Origin: Gemmatimonas sp.
Lineage (GTDB): Bacteria > Gemmatimonadota > Gemmatimonadetes > Gemmatimonadales > Gemmatimonadaceae
Length of the DNA: 38,539 nucleotides
Reading direction: 5' to 3'
Assembly (NCBI GenBank): GCA_011390935.1
Contig: JAABRL010000042.1
Span: 1-38,539 of the forward strand
The position numbers and the translations under genes were made by a program. Positions 1-7,444 of this stretch are shown here, in pieces (the first letter of the stretch is position 1; each line of letters begins with the position of its first letter). The notes beneath the pieces are model-generated. The model did no database searches and was not told the DNA's origin. It saw only the letters and a list, made by a program, of their open reading frames with translations.

Positions 1-591
1 CCGCGCCTCGCCTTGCGCGTAGGCGCCGGGCTGCTCGAGCATGACATCGTCGAAATCGATCGGATCCGCGCTGCCGGATGCCACGTTGATCACGCGTGAC
101 GGTGCGGCTGCGGTCAGGTTGGGCTGCAATCGATTCACGAGCACCCAGCCCGCCAGGTAGTTCACGGCGAACTGCAACTCGTGACCGTCCGCGCTGGTGC
201 GGCGCGGCTGATCGCCCATGAACGCGACCCCCGCGTTGTTCACGAGCAGGTCGAGCGAGGGATACGCAGCCGCAACCGTGTCCGCGAAATCGCGCACGGC
301 CTGCATCGATGCGAAGTCGGCGGCAACGAAGCGTGCGGAGCCGATGCCGGACGCCGTGATCTGGTCCACCACGGCCTGTCCGCGTTCTGCGTTGCGCCCA
401 TGCACGATCACGTGCGCTCCCTGTGCGGCGAGGGCGAGCGCGAGCTCGCGCCCCAACCCGTCGGTGGAACCAGTCACGAGCGCCGTCTTCCCGGTGTACG
501 GCAGCGTTGGAGCGACCTCGGGGGCGCTGCAGGCCGCCTGCCACGTGAGCAGGCCAGCCAGCGCACTACGCAACACTCGGAACCGATGCAT
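1..591 (-). CDS. Short-chain dehydrogenase/reductase (SDR), 3' end cut by window edge
   Basis: NAD(P)-dependent oxidoreductase of the SDR family; the substrate cannot be told. The reading frame runs from ATG at 591 to the window edge with 197 codons and no stop. Visible motifs are TGSTDGLG (the TGxxxGxG nucleotide-binding turn, about residues 36-43), HGRN shortly after, LLVNNAG (the NNAG motif, about residue 95-101) and VINVASGSA (the strand carrying the catalytic Ser). The YxxxK motif should lie just past the edge. The N-terminus is odd: before the Rossmann fold there are about 30 extra residues with Arg residues, a hydrophobic stretch and Cys21 in a poor lipobox-like context (TWQAAC), as if the enzyme were exported or membrane-anchored. 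No clear Shine-Dalgarno precedes the ATG, so a later start that removes this leader is possible, though no other ATG lies before the fold. Confidence 0.88.
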   Translation of the reverse strand, partial: MHRFRVLRSALAGLLTWQAACSAPEVAPTLPYTGKTALVTGSTDGLGRELALALAAQGAHVIVHGRNAERGQAVVDQITASGIGSARFVAADFASMQAVRDFADTVAAAYPSLDLLVNNAGVAFMGDQPRRTSADGHELQFAVNYLAGWVLVNRLQPNLTAAAPSRVINVASGSADPIDFDDVMLEQPGAYAQGEAR

Positions 592-668
592 GTGAGGTCT
601 CGGGAGAATCTGCCGACACGAGACCGACGCTCGGCGCGCCCGGCGACGAACGTCGGTGACTCGGGCCA

Positions 669-697
669 ACATGCAGCGCGCGCTACGGACCTGTCAA
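669..697 (-). promoter_or_regulatory. Possible sigma-70-type promoter for the SDR gene
   Basis: On the minus strand a perfect -35 box TTGACA (697-692) is followed at 17-18 bp by GCATGT or CATGTT (around 674-668) as a weak -10. It lies in the gap between the flavin reductase gene and the SDR start at 591 and would give a leader of about 70 nt. The -10 is poor, so this is tentative. Confidence 0.35.
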
Positions 698-714
698 ACG
701 CTCGCGATCACCGC

Positions 715-1812
715 TTACGTCGCGCTGTTCGTCTCCGCCAATGCGAGTGTGGGATAGTCGAGATAGCCCACCTCGCCCGGCGTGTAGAACGTGGCGAAGT
801 CGGGGGCATTCAGCGTGTGATCACCCTGGAGGCGCGTCACGAAGTCGGGGTTCGCGAGTACCGGACGACCGAATGCGACCAGATCGGCAGCGCCCGACGC
901 GAGCAACGCCTCGGCTTTCGCCCGGTCGAGTCCGCCCGAGGCGATGAACGTGCCCGCGAACGCGCCGCGCAGCTGCACAATGAAGCTGTTCGGCACCTCC
1001 GGCGCGCCCATGGATTCGTGATTCACGAGGTGCAGGTACACGAGCTTGAGCGTCGACAGTTCGCGTACGAGCGCGAGGAACTGCTCCTCCACGCCGTCGA
1101 ATGCGCCGGTGCCGTTGAACGTACCGTAGGGCGACAGGCGCATCGCGACCCGCTCCGCACCGATCGCGGCCACCGTCGCCCGTGCCACCTCGATGGCGAA
1201 CCGATTGCGCGCCTCCGCACTGCCACCGTAGCCGTCCGTACGACGGTTCACGTTGGCATTGAGAAACTGTTCAATGAGGTACCCGTTCGCGCCATGCAGC
1301 TCCACACCGTCAAAGCCGGCCTCGATCGCCAGCGTCGCGCTGTGTGCATACTGCGCCACCACCTCGGCGATCTCCGCTTCGCTGAGCGCATGCGGCACAT
1401 CGGCCGGCTGCATGCCGTGCGTGTCGGTGTAGATCTCGCCCGCCATCGCTTCGGCGACCGGCCCCACGGTGCGCGCTCCGGCGGGCAGGTTGGGCGCGGC
1501 CGATGCGCGGCCGGTGTGCATGAGTTGTACGAAGATGCGTCCACCACGGGCGTGCACGGCGTCCGCGATGGGCCGCCACGCGGCCACGTGCTCGGCGGTG
1601 AACAACCCCGGGATGCGGGCGTACCCCAGGCCATCAGCGCTCGGCGACGTGCCCTCGGTAATGATGAGCCCCATGTCGGCGCGAGCCGCGTAATACTGCA
1701 CCATGATGGGCGTGGGCACATGATCCGCGGAGGCGCGGCTGCGGGTCATGGGGGCCATCACCAGGCGATTCTGCAGTGTGATCGGGCCAAGCGCATAGGA
1801 TTCGAAGAGCAT
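715..1812 (-). CDS. nemA: Old yellow enzyme family alkene reductase (NemA-like)
   Basis: FMN-dependent NADPH oxidoreductase of the old yellow enzyme family, reducing activated C=C bonds and electrophiles such as N-ethylmaleimide or nitro compounds; cytosolic. The protein has 365 residues, the usual length. It opens with LFESYALGPITLQNR and MAPMTRSRA, the typical first strand of the TIM barrel. It carries GVELHGANGYLIEQF with the substrate-binding His-Asn pair, NRRTDGYGGS, and a C-terminal phosphate-binding part (ASGGLDRAKAE, VAFGRPVLANPD). ATG at 1812 is chosen because it starts at the conserved N-terminus; an in-frame codon at 1863 would add 17 unrelated residues and run into the operator region. 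It is divergent from a TetR regulator with two palindromes between them, the arrangement known for nemR-nemA, so induction by electrophiles is the likely control. The symbol is given for the family; true substrates are unknown. Confidence 0.9.
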   Translation of the reverse strand: MLFESYALGPITLQNRLVMAPMTRSRASADHVPTPIMVQYYAARADMGLIITEGTSPSADGLGYARIPGLFTAEHVAAWRPIADAVHARGGRIFVQLMHTGRASAAPNLPAGARTVGPVAEAMAGEIYTDTHGMQPADVPHALSEAEIAEVVAQYAHSATLAIEAGFDGVELHGANGYLIEQFLNANVNRRTDGYGGSAEARNRFAIEVARATVAAIGAERVAMRLSPYGTFNGTGAFDGVEEQFLALVRELSTLKLVYLHLVNHESMGAPEVPNSFIVQLRGAFAGTFIASGGLDRAKAEALLASGAADLVAFGRPVLANPDFVTRLQGDHTLNAPDFATFYTPGEVGYLDYPTLALAETNSAT

Positions 1813-1881
1813 GAACAGTCCGGGCGTCAGAGAAATCGGGGCGCGTCCCGCAGGCAATGCCATCGGATCGCGGTTATATTG

Positions 1882-1912
1882 TACCAGTCGGTATTAAATG
1901 TACCGATCGGTC
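1882..1912. promoter_or_regulatory. Two palindromic operator candidates between nemA-like and tetR genes
   Basis: Two related inverted repeats sit in the divergent gap: TACCAGTCGGTA (1882-1893) and TACCGATCGGTC (1901-1912), both of the form ACC-N4-GGT. Their centres are 19 bp apart. The pattern resembles the ACC-N4-GGT core of boxes reported for NemR-type TetR regulators. A minus-strand TACAAT (1883-1878), a possible -10 for the reductase, overlaps the first site, so binding would block transcription. Most likely the TetR protein encoded at 1947 binds both. Confidence 0.6.
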
Positions 1913-1946
1913 TGGAATTCACAAGTACAACTCGCAACGGGGCGAA

Positions 1947-2546
1947 ATGGTTCGAGGCCGACCACGAGAGTTTGACGCCGAGCTCGCGTTGGACCGGGTG
2001 CTGCCCGTGTTCTGGCGCGACGGGTTCGAGGGCGCCTCGGTACAGGCCTTGGCCGATGCGGCGGGGGTGAGCAAGCCGAGCCTGTACGCCGCGTACGGCA
2101 ACAAGGAGGCGCTCTATCTGGCGGCGCTGGCGCGGTACGGCGAGCGCTACGGGCAGGAGCGGGGTGATGCGCTCACCGCCGAATCGGACGGCCGAGAGGC
2201 CGTGCGGCAGTTCCTGTACGCCGTGGTGGACGCCTACACGGACCCGGCGCACCCTGCCGGCTGTCTGGTGGTCACCGGCACCACCACGTGCGATTCCCCG
2301 GCGGTCCCGGACTCCGTGCGTACCGCGCTCTGCACCGCGCTGCGGGCGGGCGCCGAGCGCTTGGCGTGTCGCCTGGCGCGCGCGCAGCAGGAGGGACAAC
2401 TCGCGGCAACGGTGGCCATCCCAGCCATGGCGACCTACTTCAACACGCTCGTCGCCGGACTCGGCGTGCAAGCCAAAGGCGGCGCCTCGCGAGACGAGCT
2501 GCGCGGCGTGGTGGACGCGGCGATGGGGATCTGGCCCGCGGCGTGA
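1947..2546 (+). CDS. TetR/AcrR family transcriptional regulator
   Basis: Homodimeric repressor of 199 residues. The N-terminal helix-turn-helix domain is clear: GRPREFDAELALDRVLPVFW, then FEGASVQALADAAGVSKPSLYAAYGNKEALY (residues about 20-50). The C-terminal ligand domain includes HPAGCLVV with a Cys in the middle, and another Cys in the following TTTCDS segment; such cysteines could sense electrophiles, but this is inference. ATG at 1947 is chosen because it directly precedes the GRPREF start common to this family; the in-frame extension to 1857 runs through the operators. It is divergent from the flavin reductase and probably represses it and itself through the sites at 1882-1912. Related regulators include NemR and LmrA/YxaF-type proteins. 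Confidence 0.9.
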   Translation: MVRGRPREFDAELALDRVLPVFWRDGFEGASVQALADAAGVSKPSLYAAYGNKEALYLAALARYGERYGQERGDALTAESDGREAVRQFLYAVVDAYTDPAHPAGCLVVTGTTTCDSPAVPDSVRTALCTALRAGAERLACRLARAQQEGQLAATVAIPAMATYFNTLVAGLGVQAKGGASRDELRGVVDAAMGIWPAA

Positions 2547-2552
2547 TGCAGG

Positions 2553-2580
2553 CGCGGCAGTTCGCAGGAACCGAGCCGCG
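2553..2580. terminator. Possible bidirectional hairpin between convergent genes
   Basis: Between the tetR stop (2546) and the stop of the large lipoprotein gene (2586) lies a bulged inverted repeat: CGCGGC (2553-2558) with GCCGCG (2575-2580), and inside it GTTC (2560-2563) with GAAC (2568-2571). There is no T-tract on either strand. It is suggestive only. Confidence 0.3.
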
Positions 2581-2585
2581 TGCCC

Positions 2586-5500
2586 TCAGGGCGTGTCGAG
2601 CAGCTGCGTCAGCGAGTGGATGCCGTTGGTGAAGACCACGCGAACGCGTGCCCCGGCGGGCAGAAAACCGTCGCCCGATCGACGCAACCACGCCAGCACA
2701 CGCCCACTCTCCGCATCGCGCACCATGGCCATGGGCCACGCGGCATCATCCCAGCGCAGCTGTCGCAACCGCCCGCTCGTTGACAACACCGCCTGCGGAT
2801 CAGAGACCTGCACCGCACCGCCATCAGCCGTACGCTGAGCAACGACATTGCCACCGGCCACCATGCGTGCGGCCATCGCCGCACTCGCGGACTGTTCGAC
2901 CGCGCCGTTCTGCCCACCCGTCACGACGACGGAGGCGAGGCGCGACTCCATGAACGCATCGAGCGGGATCGCAAAGCTGAACGCGAACGCCTCGTGGTCG
3001 TGATCAATGGCGTCCGGCTCGAACGCCGCGCCGAACATCGCACGACCATCCGCGTCCCGGAGTTCCACGCGATAGCGACCGCCTCGCTCGGGGAGCGCCG
3101 CGCGCGTGACGAGCCGAACCGTGGGCTCGAGCGTGACGATGCCGCGGTGGACGCGCCCCCACACGAGCAGCGTCGTGCGCGGCGCTGACGCGAACGCGGC
3201 GATCATGCCGGAGCTGGTGCCGCGATGATTCAGGACCGCATTCCACGTGTAGTCGCTCACCCACTGATTGCTGCAGTATCCCATGATGTCCGTCGTGGTG
3301 CTGCTGACCAGCGCACCAGTGCCGGAATTCCATCCGGTGTTGCCGATCACGCCACCCGCGTACGGATAGTTGCTATCGGTTCCACCGGCGGCTCCGCACG
3401 CGGCCACGTGCTGACGTCCGAACGAATGTCCCAACTCGTGCGCCGCGACGCGATCGGATGAGTTGGCCTTGTCCCACCCCAACGCCGCCCGTCCCGGCAC
3501 GAACGCGTAGCCGGCCACGCCGCTGGAGTACGACGGATTCACCACGCCGTAGTAGTGCGCCGTACTGCCATCAGCGACGCGCAGCGCCTGCATCTCGTTC
3601 AGCACGGTGAGCCACGCGCCATTGCCGTCGTCCGGCTGCAGCGCCGCCGCACTGGTGGTATACGCGCCGCGCACCGATGCACCGATGTCGCCCAGCGGAA
3701 AGATGCGCCGTGTCGTCTTGAGAAAGGCATCCTCGACGTTGCCCACGGTCACGTTGCCGGTGCTGCCGTTCACGCTCTGGTGTACGGGCACGAACACCAC
3801 CGAGAACGGTGGCACGGCGCGGACATCCACGGCGTGCGTCCCCGCGCGCGGCCAGACATTGTCGGTTTCGTCGGGCTCCGCCACCTGATTGTTCGGATCC
3901 ACGTCCACCTGCACGCGCAGGTCGGGACGCATGTCGCTGGCCGTCAGCAGCACGTTCCACGTCGATTGCAGCGTCGACTCATCTTCCGTGGTGGGCACAC
4001 CGGAACCCGGCGCGGCAATCGTCACCGTCCGGAACAGCGTGGTGCCCTCGAACAAGCGAACGCGTACGGGTGGCGTGAGCGTATTCGCACTCGCGGCCGT
4101 GACGAAGACGCGCAGGAGCGCCTCGCGACCCGCCACCAGCGGTACGCTGCCGGCCGGGTCCTGAATCGCCTGCGTGATCTGCGCGCGCTGCACCACGAGA
4201 TTCGCACCGGGCGCACTCTCGGCCACGCTGTACTGCACGGTGCGCGACACGACCTGACCGGCGAGCACCATCACGGTTGATACAGCGGGCGACGCTTCGT
4301 AGTTGATGCCGGCGACCATGGTCGGCGCCGCCGTGATCGTCCACGCACCCGCGATCAGGTCACCAACCGTCGTCACGCCCTGCACCGTCACGGACTTGGA
4401 CGAGGGACCGCTCAGGGTGATCGGGGCCGCGGCGCCGGCCGGGAGGCCGGTGGCCAGCAGCGTGAGCCGTCCGGTGCTCGCGGCATAGACCATCGACACG
4501 GACGCCTGTTGCCCGGTGGACAGACTCACGATTTGCGAGGCCGGGGTCACGGCGTATCGGTAGTTCGGCCCAGCGACCTCGAGCGCCGAGATGACATAGG
4601 TGCCCGGTGTCAGCTGCGCGAGTACCGTGTTGCCGTCCACGACGGTGGAGAATCCGGCCGGCCCCGCAACTTGCACCTGCGCGTCCACACCGGGCGGCAA
4701 ACCGGAAATGCTCAGGCTCAGGCTGGTACCCTCAGGTGCGTACGTGATGGCCTTCGCCACGGTCGCGCGCGCTTGCACGAGCACCGTCACTGAATCCGGT
4801 GTCGGGGTGAACAGCGTGGGCCCCACCGCAAGCGGCAGCGCCGTGATGTGATAGGTCCCCGGCGCAAGCGCGCTGAGGGTGCGCGTGCCCGACACCGATT
4901 CGTCAAAGCCGAACGGCCCACGCACGCGAACCGCCGCATTCGTCCCCGTGGGCAGTCCACCGATGGTCAGCGACAGCGCGCCGGTACCGGACACGTATCG
5001 AACCGTTACCGTCGTTCGCGCCTGCGCGGCCACCACGATGTGCTGCACCGGATCGCTCGCGGTCCACGTGAATCCGTCCCCCTGCACCGGCCGCGCTTCG
5101 ACGGCGTACGTCCCCGGCGGCAGGAACGAGAAGGACTGCGACGCGTCGGCCGTCAGGACGGGCCCGTCTGCGCGCTGCAGCCGAATGTCGGCGCGCAGCT
5201 CCGGCGGAAGGCCGAGTACCTCGAGATCGAGCGCGCCGACGGCACCGACGTACCGCACGATGGCCGGAGCCGCGATCAGCGATGCCTCGACCGTGACGTC
5301 GATGGTCGCGCTCTGACCACCGTACTCCACGTTGTCAAAAGACACCGGGCGCACGATCACGCGGTAGAGCCCCGGCGTCAGGTCGGTGAGCGTCGTCGTG
5401 CCCTCGATCGTGCGCTGGAAGCCGGACGGTCCAGTCACGTCCACGATGCCGGCGGCACCAGGAGGCAACCCGCTGACCGCGATCGCGAGCGCTCCCGTCA

Positions 5501-6416
5501 CGATCGTGTAGTTGAACGCGATGGTACGTCGCGACGTCTCGGTGATCGCGACGTCGCGAACGGTGGCGTCGGGCGCGAAGGAGAAACCACTCGACTGCAC
5601 GCGCGCTGCCGTCGCAACGTAGACACCGGGCGGGATGCCGCGAATGGTGGCGGTCGAGTCGACGCGCTCTGTGAAGCCGCCCGGTCCATTCACGAGAATT
5701 CCGGCCACGGACCCGCCGGGCAAGCCGTTGGTCTGCACGGTCAGCGCTGCCATCGCGCTGACGTACGTGAACGGCGCCTCCTGCGAGCCATTGCTGGGCA
5801 CCGTCACCGTCAGCGTGGAGGGCAGTGCTTCGAACCGGCCGTCCGTGGTTTCGACTTCTTCGGCGACGAACTGATACACGCCCGGCGTCAGATCACGCAG
5901 CGTGTCGCCGGTGAGCGCCGTGCGGCTGAAGCTGCCGGGACCCGTGATCCGCACGGGCCCGCGGGCGTACGTAGGGAGGCCGACGGCACGCACCATGACA
6001 CGCGGCCCACGGCGATTGAAGGCGACGGCGGCCACTGCCGGGGGCGAGGCCGCCCGCACGGTCAGGCTCAGGCGTGATGGGGTCGGATCCCAGACCTCGC
6101 CCTCGTGCTCGATCGAGTCGACGCGCAGCTCGTACACCCCGAGCGGTAACGAGTCCACGCGCCCGCCCGAGCGCAGCACGCGCGAGACGGCACCGGACTG
6201 CAACCGAAGCACCGGTGCCGCTCCATCGGGGACGCCCGACAGCTCGAGGAGCACCGCCCCCTGTTCAGCCGGCGCCACCGGAGTCGGGACCGGATCGGCC
6301 GCCGGCGGTGGGGGCGCGACCGGGTCCGTCGCACCGTCGCCGGCACACGCGACGAGCGCGCCGACGAGCAGCACGCTGGCGAAATGGCGAAACACACGGA
6401 GACGAGGCGACGGCAT
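2586..6416 (-). CDS. Large repeat lipoprotein with C-terminal metzincin-like protease domain
   Basis: Predicted secreted, lipid-anchored zinc protease of 1276 residues. ATG at 6416 starts a lipoprotein signal (MPSPRLRVFRHFAS..) with lipobox LVAC and acceptor Cys24, then a Pro-rich linker. Residues about 53-740 hold eight tandem repeats of about 85 residues; each starts with L-x-L-x-x-x-GLPxG, has GPxGF near its middle and TLxxLxPGTY, and ends xVxYxxxTG. They look like stalk-forming beta-sandwich repeats. Next is a CARDB-like segment with DPNNQVAEPDETDN, then a protease domain with HELGHSFGRQH (His993, Glu994, His997, His1003) and a Met-turn DIMGYC (Met1045), the HExxHxxGxxH plus Met pattern of metzincins. 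The last 200 residues are beta-rich. The frame stays open 58 codons further upstream, but that part is not protein-like. The target is unknown; the architecture suggests an extracellular protease held away from the membrane. Confidence 0.85.
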   Translation of the reverse strand: MPSPRLRVFRHFASVLLVGALVACAGDGATDPVAPPPPAADPVPTPVAPAEQGAVLLELSGVPDGAAPVLRLQSGAVSRVLRSGGRVDSLPLGVYELRVDSIEHEGEVWDPTPSRLSLTVRAASPPAVAAVAFNRRGPRVMVRAVGLPTYARGPVRITGPGSFSRTALTGDTLRDLTPGVYQFVAEEVETTDGRFEALPSTLTVTVPSNGSQEAPFTYVSAMAALTVQTNGLPGGSVAGILVNGPGGFTERVDSTATIRGIPPGVYVATAARVQSSGFSFAPDATVRDVAITETSRRTIAFNYTIVTGALAIAVSGLPPGAAGIVDVTGPSGFQRTIEGTTTLTDLTPGLYRVIVRPVSFDNVEYGGQSATIDVTVEASLIAAPAIVRYVGAVGALDLEVLGLPPELRADIRLQRADGPVLTADASQSFSFLPPGTYAVEARPVQGDGFTWTASDPVQHIVVAAQARTTVTVRYVSGTGALSLTIGGLPTGTNAAVRVRGPFGFDESVSGTRTLSALAPGTYHITALPLAVGPTLFTPTPDSVTVLVQARATVAKAITYAPEGTSLSLSISGLPPGVDAQVQVAGPAGFSTVVDGNTVLAQLTPGTYVISALEVAGPNYRYAVTPASQIVSLSTGQQASVSMVYAASTGRLTLLATGLPAGAAAPITLSGPSSKSVTVQGVTTVGDLIAGAWTITAAPTMVAGINYEASPAVSTVMVLAGQVVSRTVQYSVAESAPGANLVVQRAQITQAIQDPAGSVPLVAGREALLRVFVTAASANTLTPPVRVRLFEGTTLFRTVTIAAPGSGVPTTEDESTLQSTWNVLLTASDMRPDLRVQVDVDPNNQVAEPDETDNVWPRAGTHAVDVRAVPPFSVVFVPVHQSVNGSTGNVTVGNVEDAFLKTTRRIFPLGDIGASVRGAYTTSAAALQPDDGNGAWLTVLNEMQALRVADGSTAHYYGVVNPSYSSGVAGYAFVPGRAALGWDKANSSDRVAAHELGHSFGRQHVAACGAAGGTDSNYPYAGGVIGNTGWNSGTGALVSSTTTDIMGYCSNQWVSDYTWNAVLNHRGTSSGMIAAFASAPRTTLLVWGRVHRGIVTLEPTVRLVTRAALPERGGRYRVELRDADGRAMFGAAFEPDAIDHDHEAFAFSFAIPLDAFMESRLASVVVTGGQNGAVEQSASAAMAARMVAGGNVVAQRTADGGAVQVSDPQAVLSTSGRLRQLRWDDAAWPMAMVRDAESGRVLAWLRRSGDGFLPAGARVRVVFTNGIHSLTQLLDTP

Positions 6417-6681
6417 ACGTAAGGAGGACGCGTTTCCCTGCCGCATCGGTACGCGGCCCGACGGGCGGCCGTGTACGGTGTGAGAGGTACTGCCAGCGGC
6501 GTGACACCAGATCCTCCCTGAGGGAAAGCTCCACGACCAACCGGGGCGCCGCTGTGATGCAACGGGGTATGTCAACGTGATGCGGGACACGCGGCGACAC
6601 TTGCAGATTGCCGATCACGACTTGATCTTCGGCGATCGAGCACTCGACGCCCCTACCCGCTGCACTGTCTGGAGCTGCCGA

Positions 6682-7155
6682 ATGACCACCTCGACACCGC
6701 GTACCCGCCGCACCGCCGTCGCCAAGCGCGATACGGCCCCCGCACCCCACGTGAAGACGCTGCGGCAGGCAAAGGGCCCCGGCTTCCCGGCGGGCCGCAT
6801 GCTGATTGCCTCACCGCAGGCGGTTGCCGACGTCGTCGCCGCGATTCCCTCGGGGCACGTGATCACGTTCCCGATGCTGCGCGCGGCACTCGCGCGTCAG
6901 TTCGACGCGGACTACACCTGCCCCATCACCACCGGCATCTTCCTGCGCGTCGCCGCAGAGGCCGCGCTGGAAGAACAACGCGCCGATGCGCTACCCGTCT
7001 GGCGCGTGGTGCGCGAGGATGGCGCCTGCTTCGACAAGTTCATTGGTGGGCCGGATCAGCAGGCCGAACGTCTGCGTGCCGACGGCGTCGAGGTGGAGCG
7101 CCGACGCACGCGCTGGTATGTGCGCGATCTGTCAGGGCAGCGGGCCGATTCGTGA
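6682..7155 (+). CDS. MGMT/alkyltransferase-like (ATL) DNA-binding protein lacking the acceptor Cys
   Basis: Protein of 157 residues whose centre resembles the DNA-binding domain of O6-alkylguanine-DNA alkyltransferase: IPSGHVITFPMLRAAL (compare PxGxVxTYgxIA), then PVWRVVREDGA where active enzymes have PCHRVVxxDG, and then GGPDQQAERLRADGVEV (compare GxxxQxxxLxxEG). The acceptor Cys is missing and Trp/Val stand in its place, so alkyl transfer is not expected. Alkyltransferase-like proteins with Trp near this position bind alkylated DNA and flag it for nucleotide excision repair; a similar role here is inference. Between the two halves is an unusual insert-like helix with a TCPITTG segment. The first 35 residues are basic and probably disordered. 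ATG at 6682 is preceded by GGAG (6671-6674) at 7 nt. The similarity is distant, so the family call is moderate. Confidence 0.6.
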   Translation: MTTSTPRTRRTAVAKRDTAPAPHVKTLRQAKGPGFPAGRMLIASPQAVADVVAAIPSGHVITFPMLRAALARQFDADYTCPITTGIFLRVAAEAALEEQRADALPVWRVVREDGACFDKFIGGPDQQAERLRADGVEVERRRTRWYVRDLSGQRADS

Positions 7156-7344
7156 CACCAGCGAGCGCCTGTTGCGCGCCGCGCTGATCACCGCGTCCAC
7201 ACCGAGCACCGCGAGCACCGCCGCCACGGCAAGCGAGCCGAGCCGCGTCGAAGCATCGGCCACCAGCAGCGTCAGGATCGCCATGGCCACGAGAAAGATG
7301 CCGAACAGTGTGGTGACCGTACGATGCCCTCGTGAGCCGTCCAT
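7132..7344 (-). CDS. Small two-helix membrane protein, unknown function
   Basis: Predicted protein of 70 residues with two hydrophobic helices (about residues 10-30, TVTTLFGIFLVAMAILTLLV, and about 35-57, LGSLAVAAVLAVLGVDAVIS) and a basic tail RNRRSLVSR. Nothing identifies a function. ATG at 7344 has GAGG nine bases upstream; a GTG one codon earlier (7347) is equally possible. Its 3' end overlaps the 3' end of the alkyltransferase-like gene on the other strand by 24 bp. The clear membrane pattern and start signal favour a real gene over a chance frame. Confidence 0.55.
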   Translation of the reverse strand: MDGSRGHRTVTTLFGIFLVAMAILTLLVADASTRLGSLAVAAVLAVLGVDAVISAARNRRSLVSRIGPLP

Positions 7345-7444
7345 CACGCCGTACCTCGGTGCAGAAGTGTCAGGGTGCGCGACGGTGCGGCGCGCGCGGC
7401 CACACGGATGACGCGCTCACCAGCACGGTGGTCGCGCACACGCC

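Noticed and set aside
181..2070. A 629-codon open frame spanning the SDR, nemA-like and tetR genes on the plus strand
   Set aside because: It crosses three well-supported genes and the operator region; the translation is an Arg/His-rich shadow.
4848..6077. A 409-codon open frame opposite the large lipoprotein
   Set aside because: Arg/His/Gly-rich noise arising from the repeat DNA on the other strand.
6571..6579. TTGACA on the minus strand (tgtcaa around 6572) as promoter of the large lipoprotein gene
   Set aside because: No acceptable -10 lies 16-18 bases downstream; the -35-like match alone is weak evidence.
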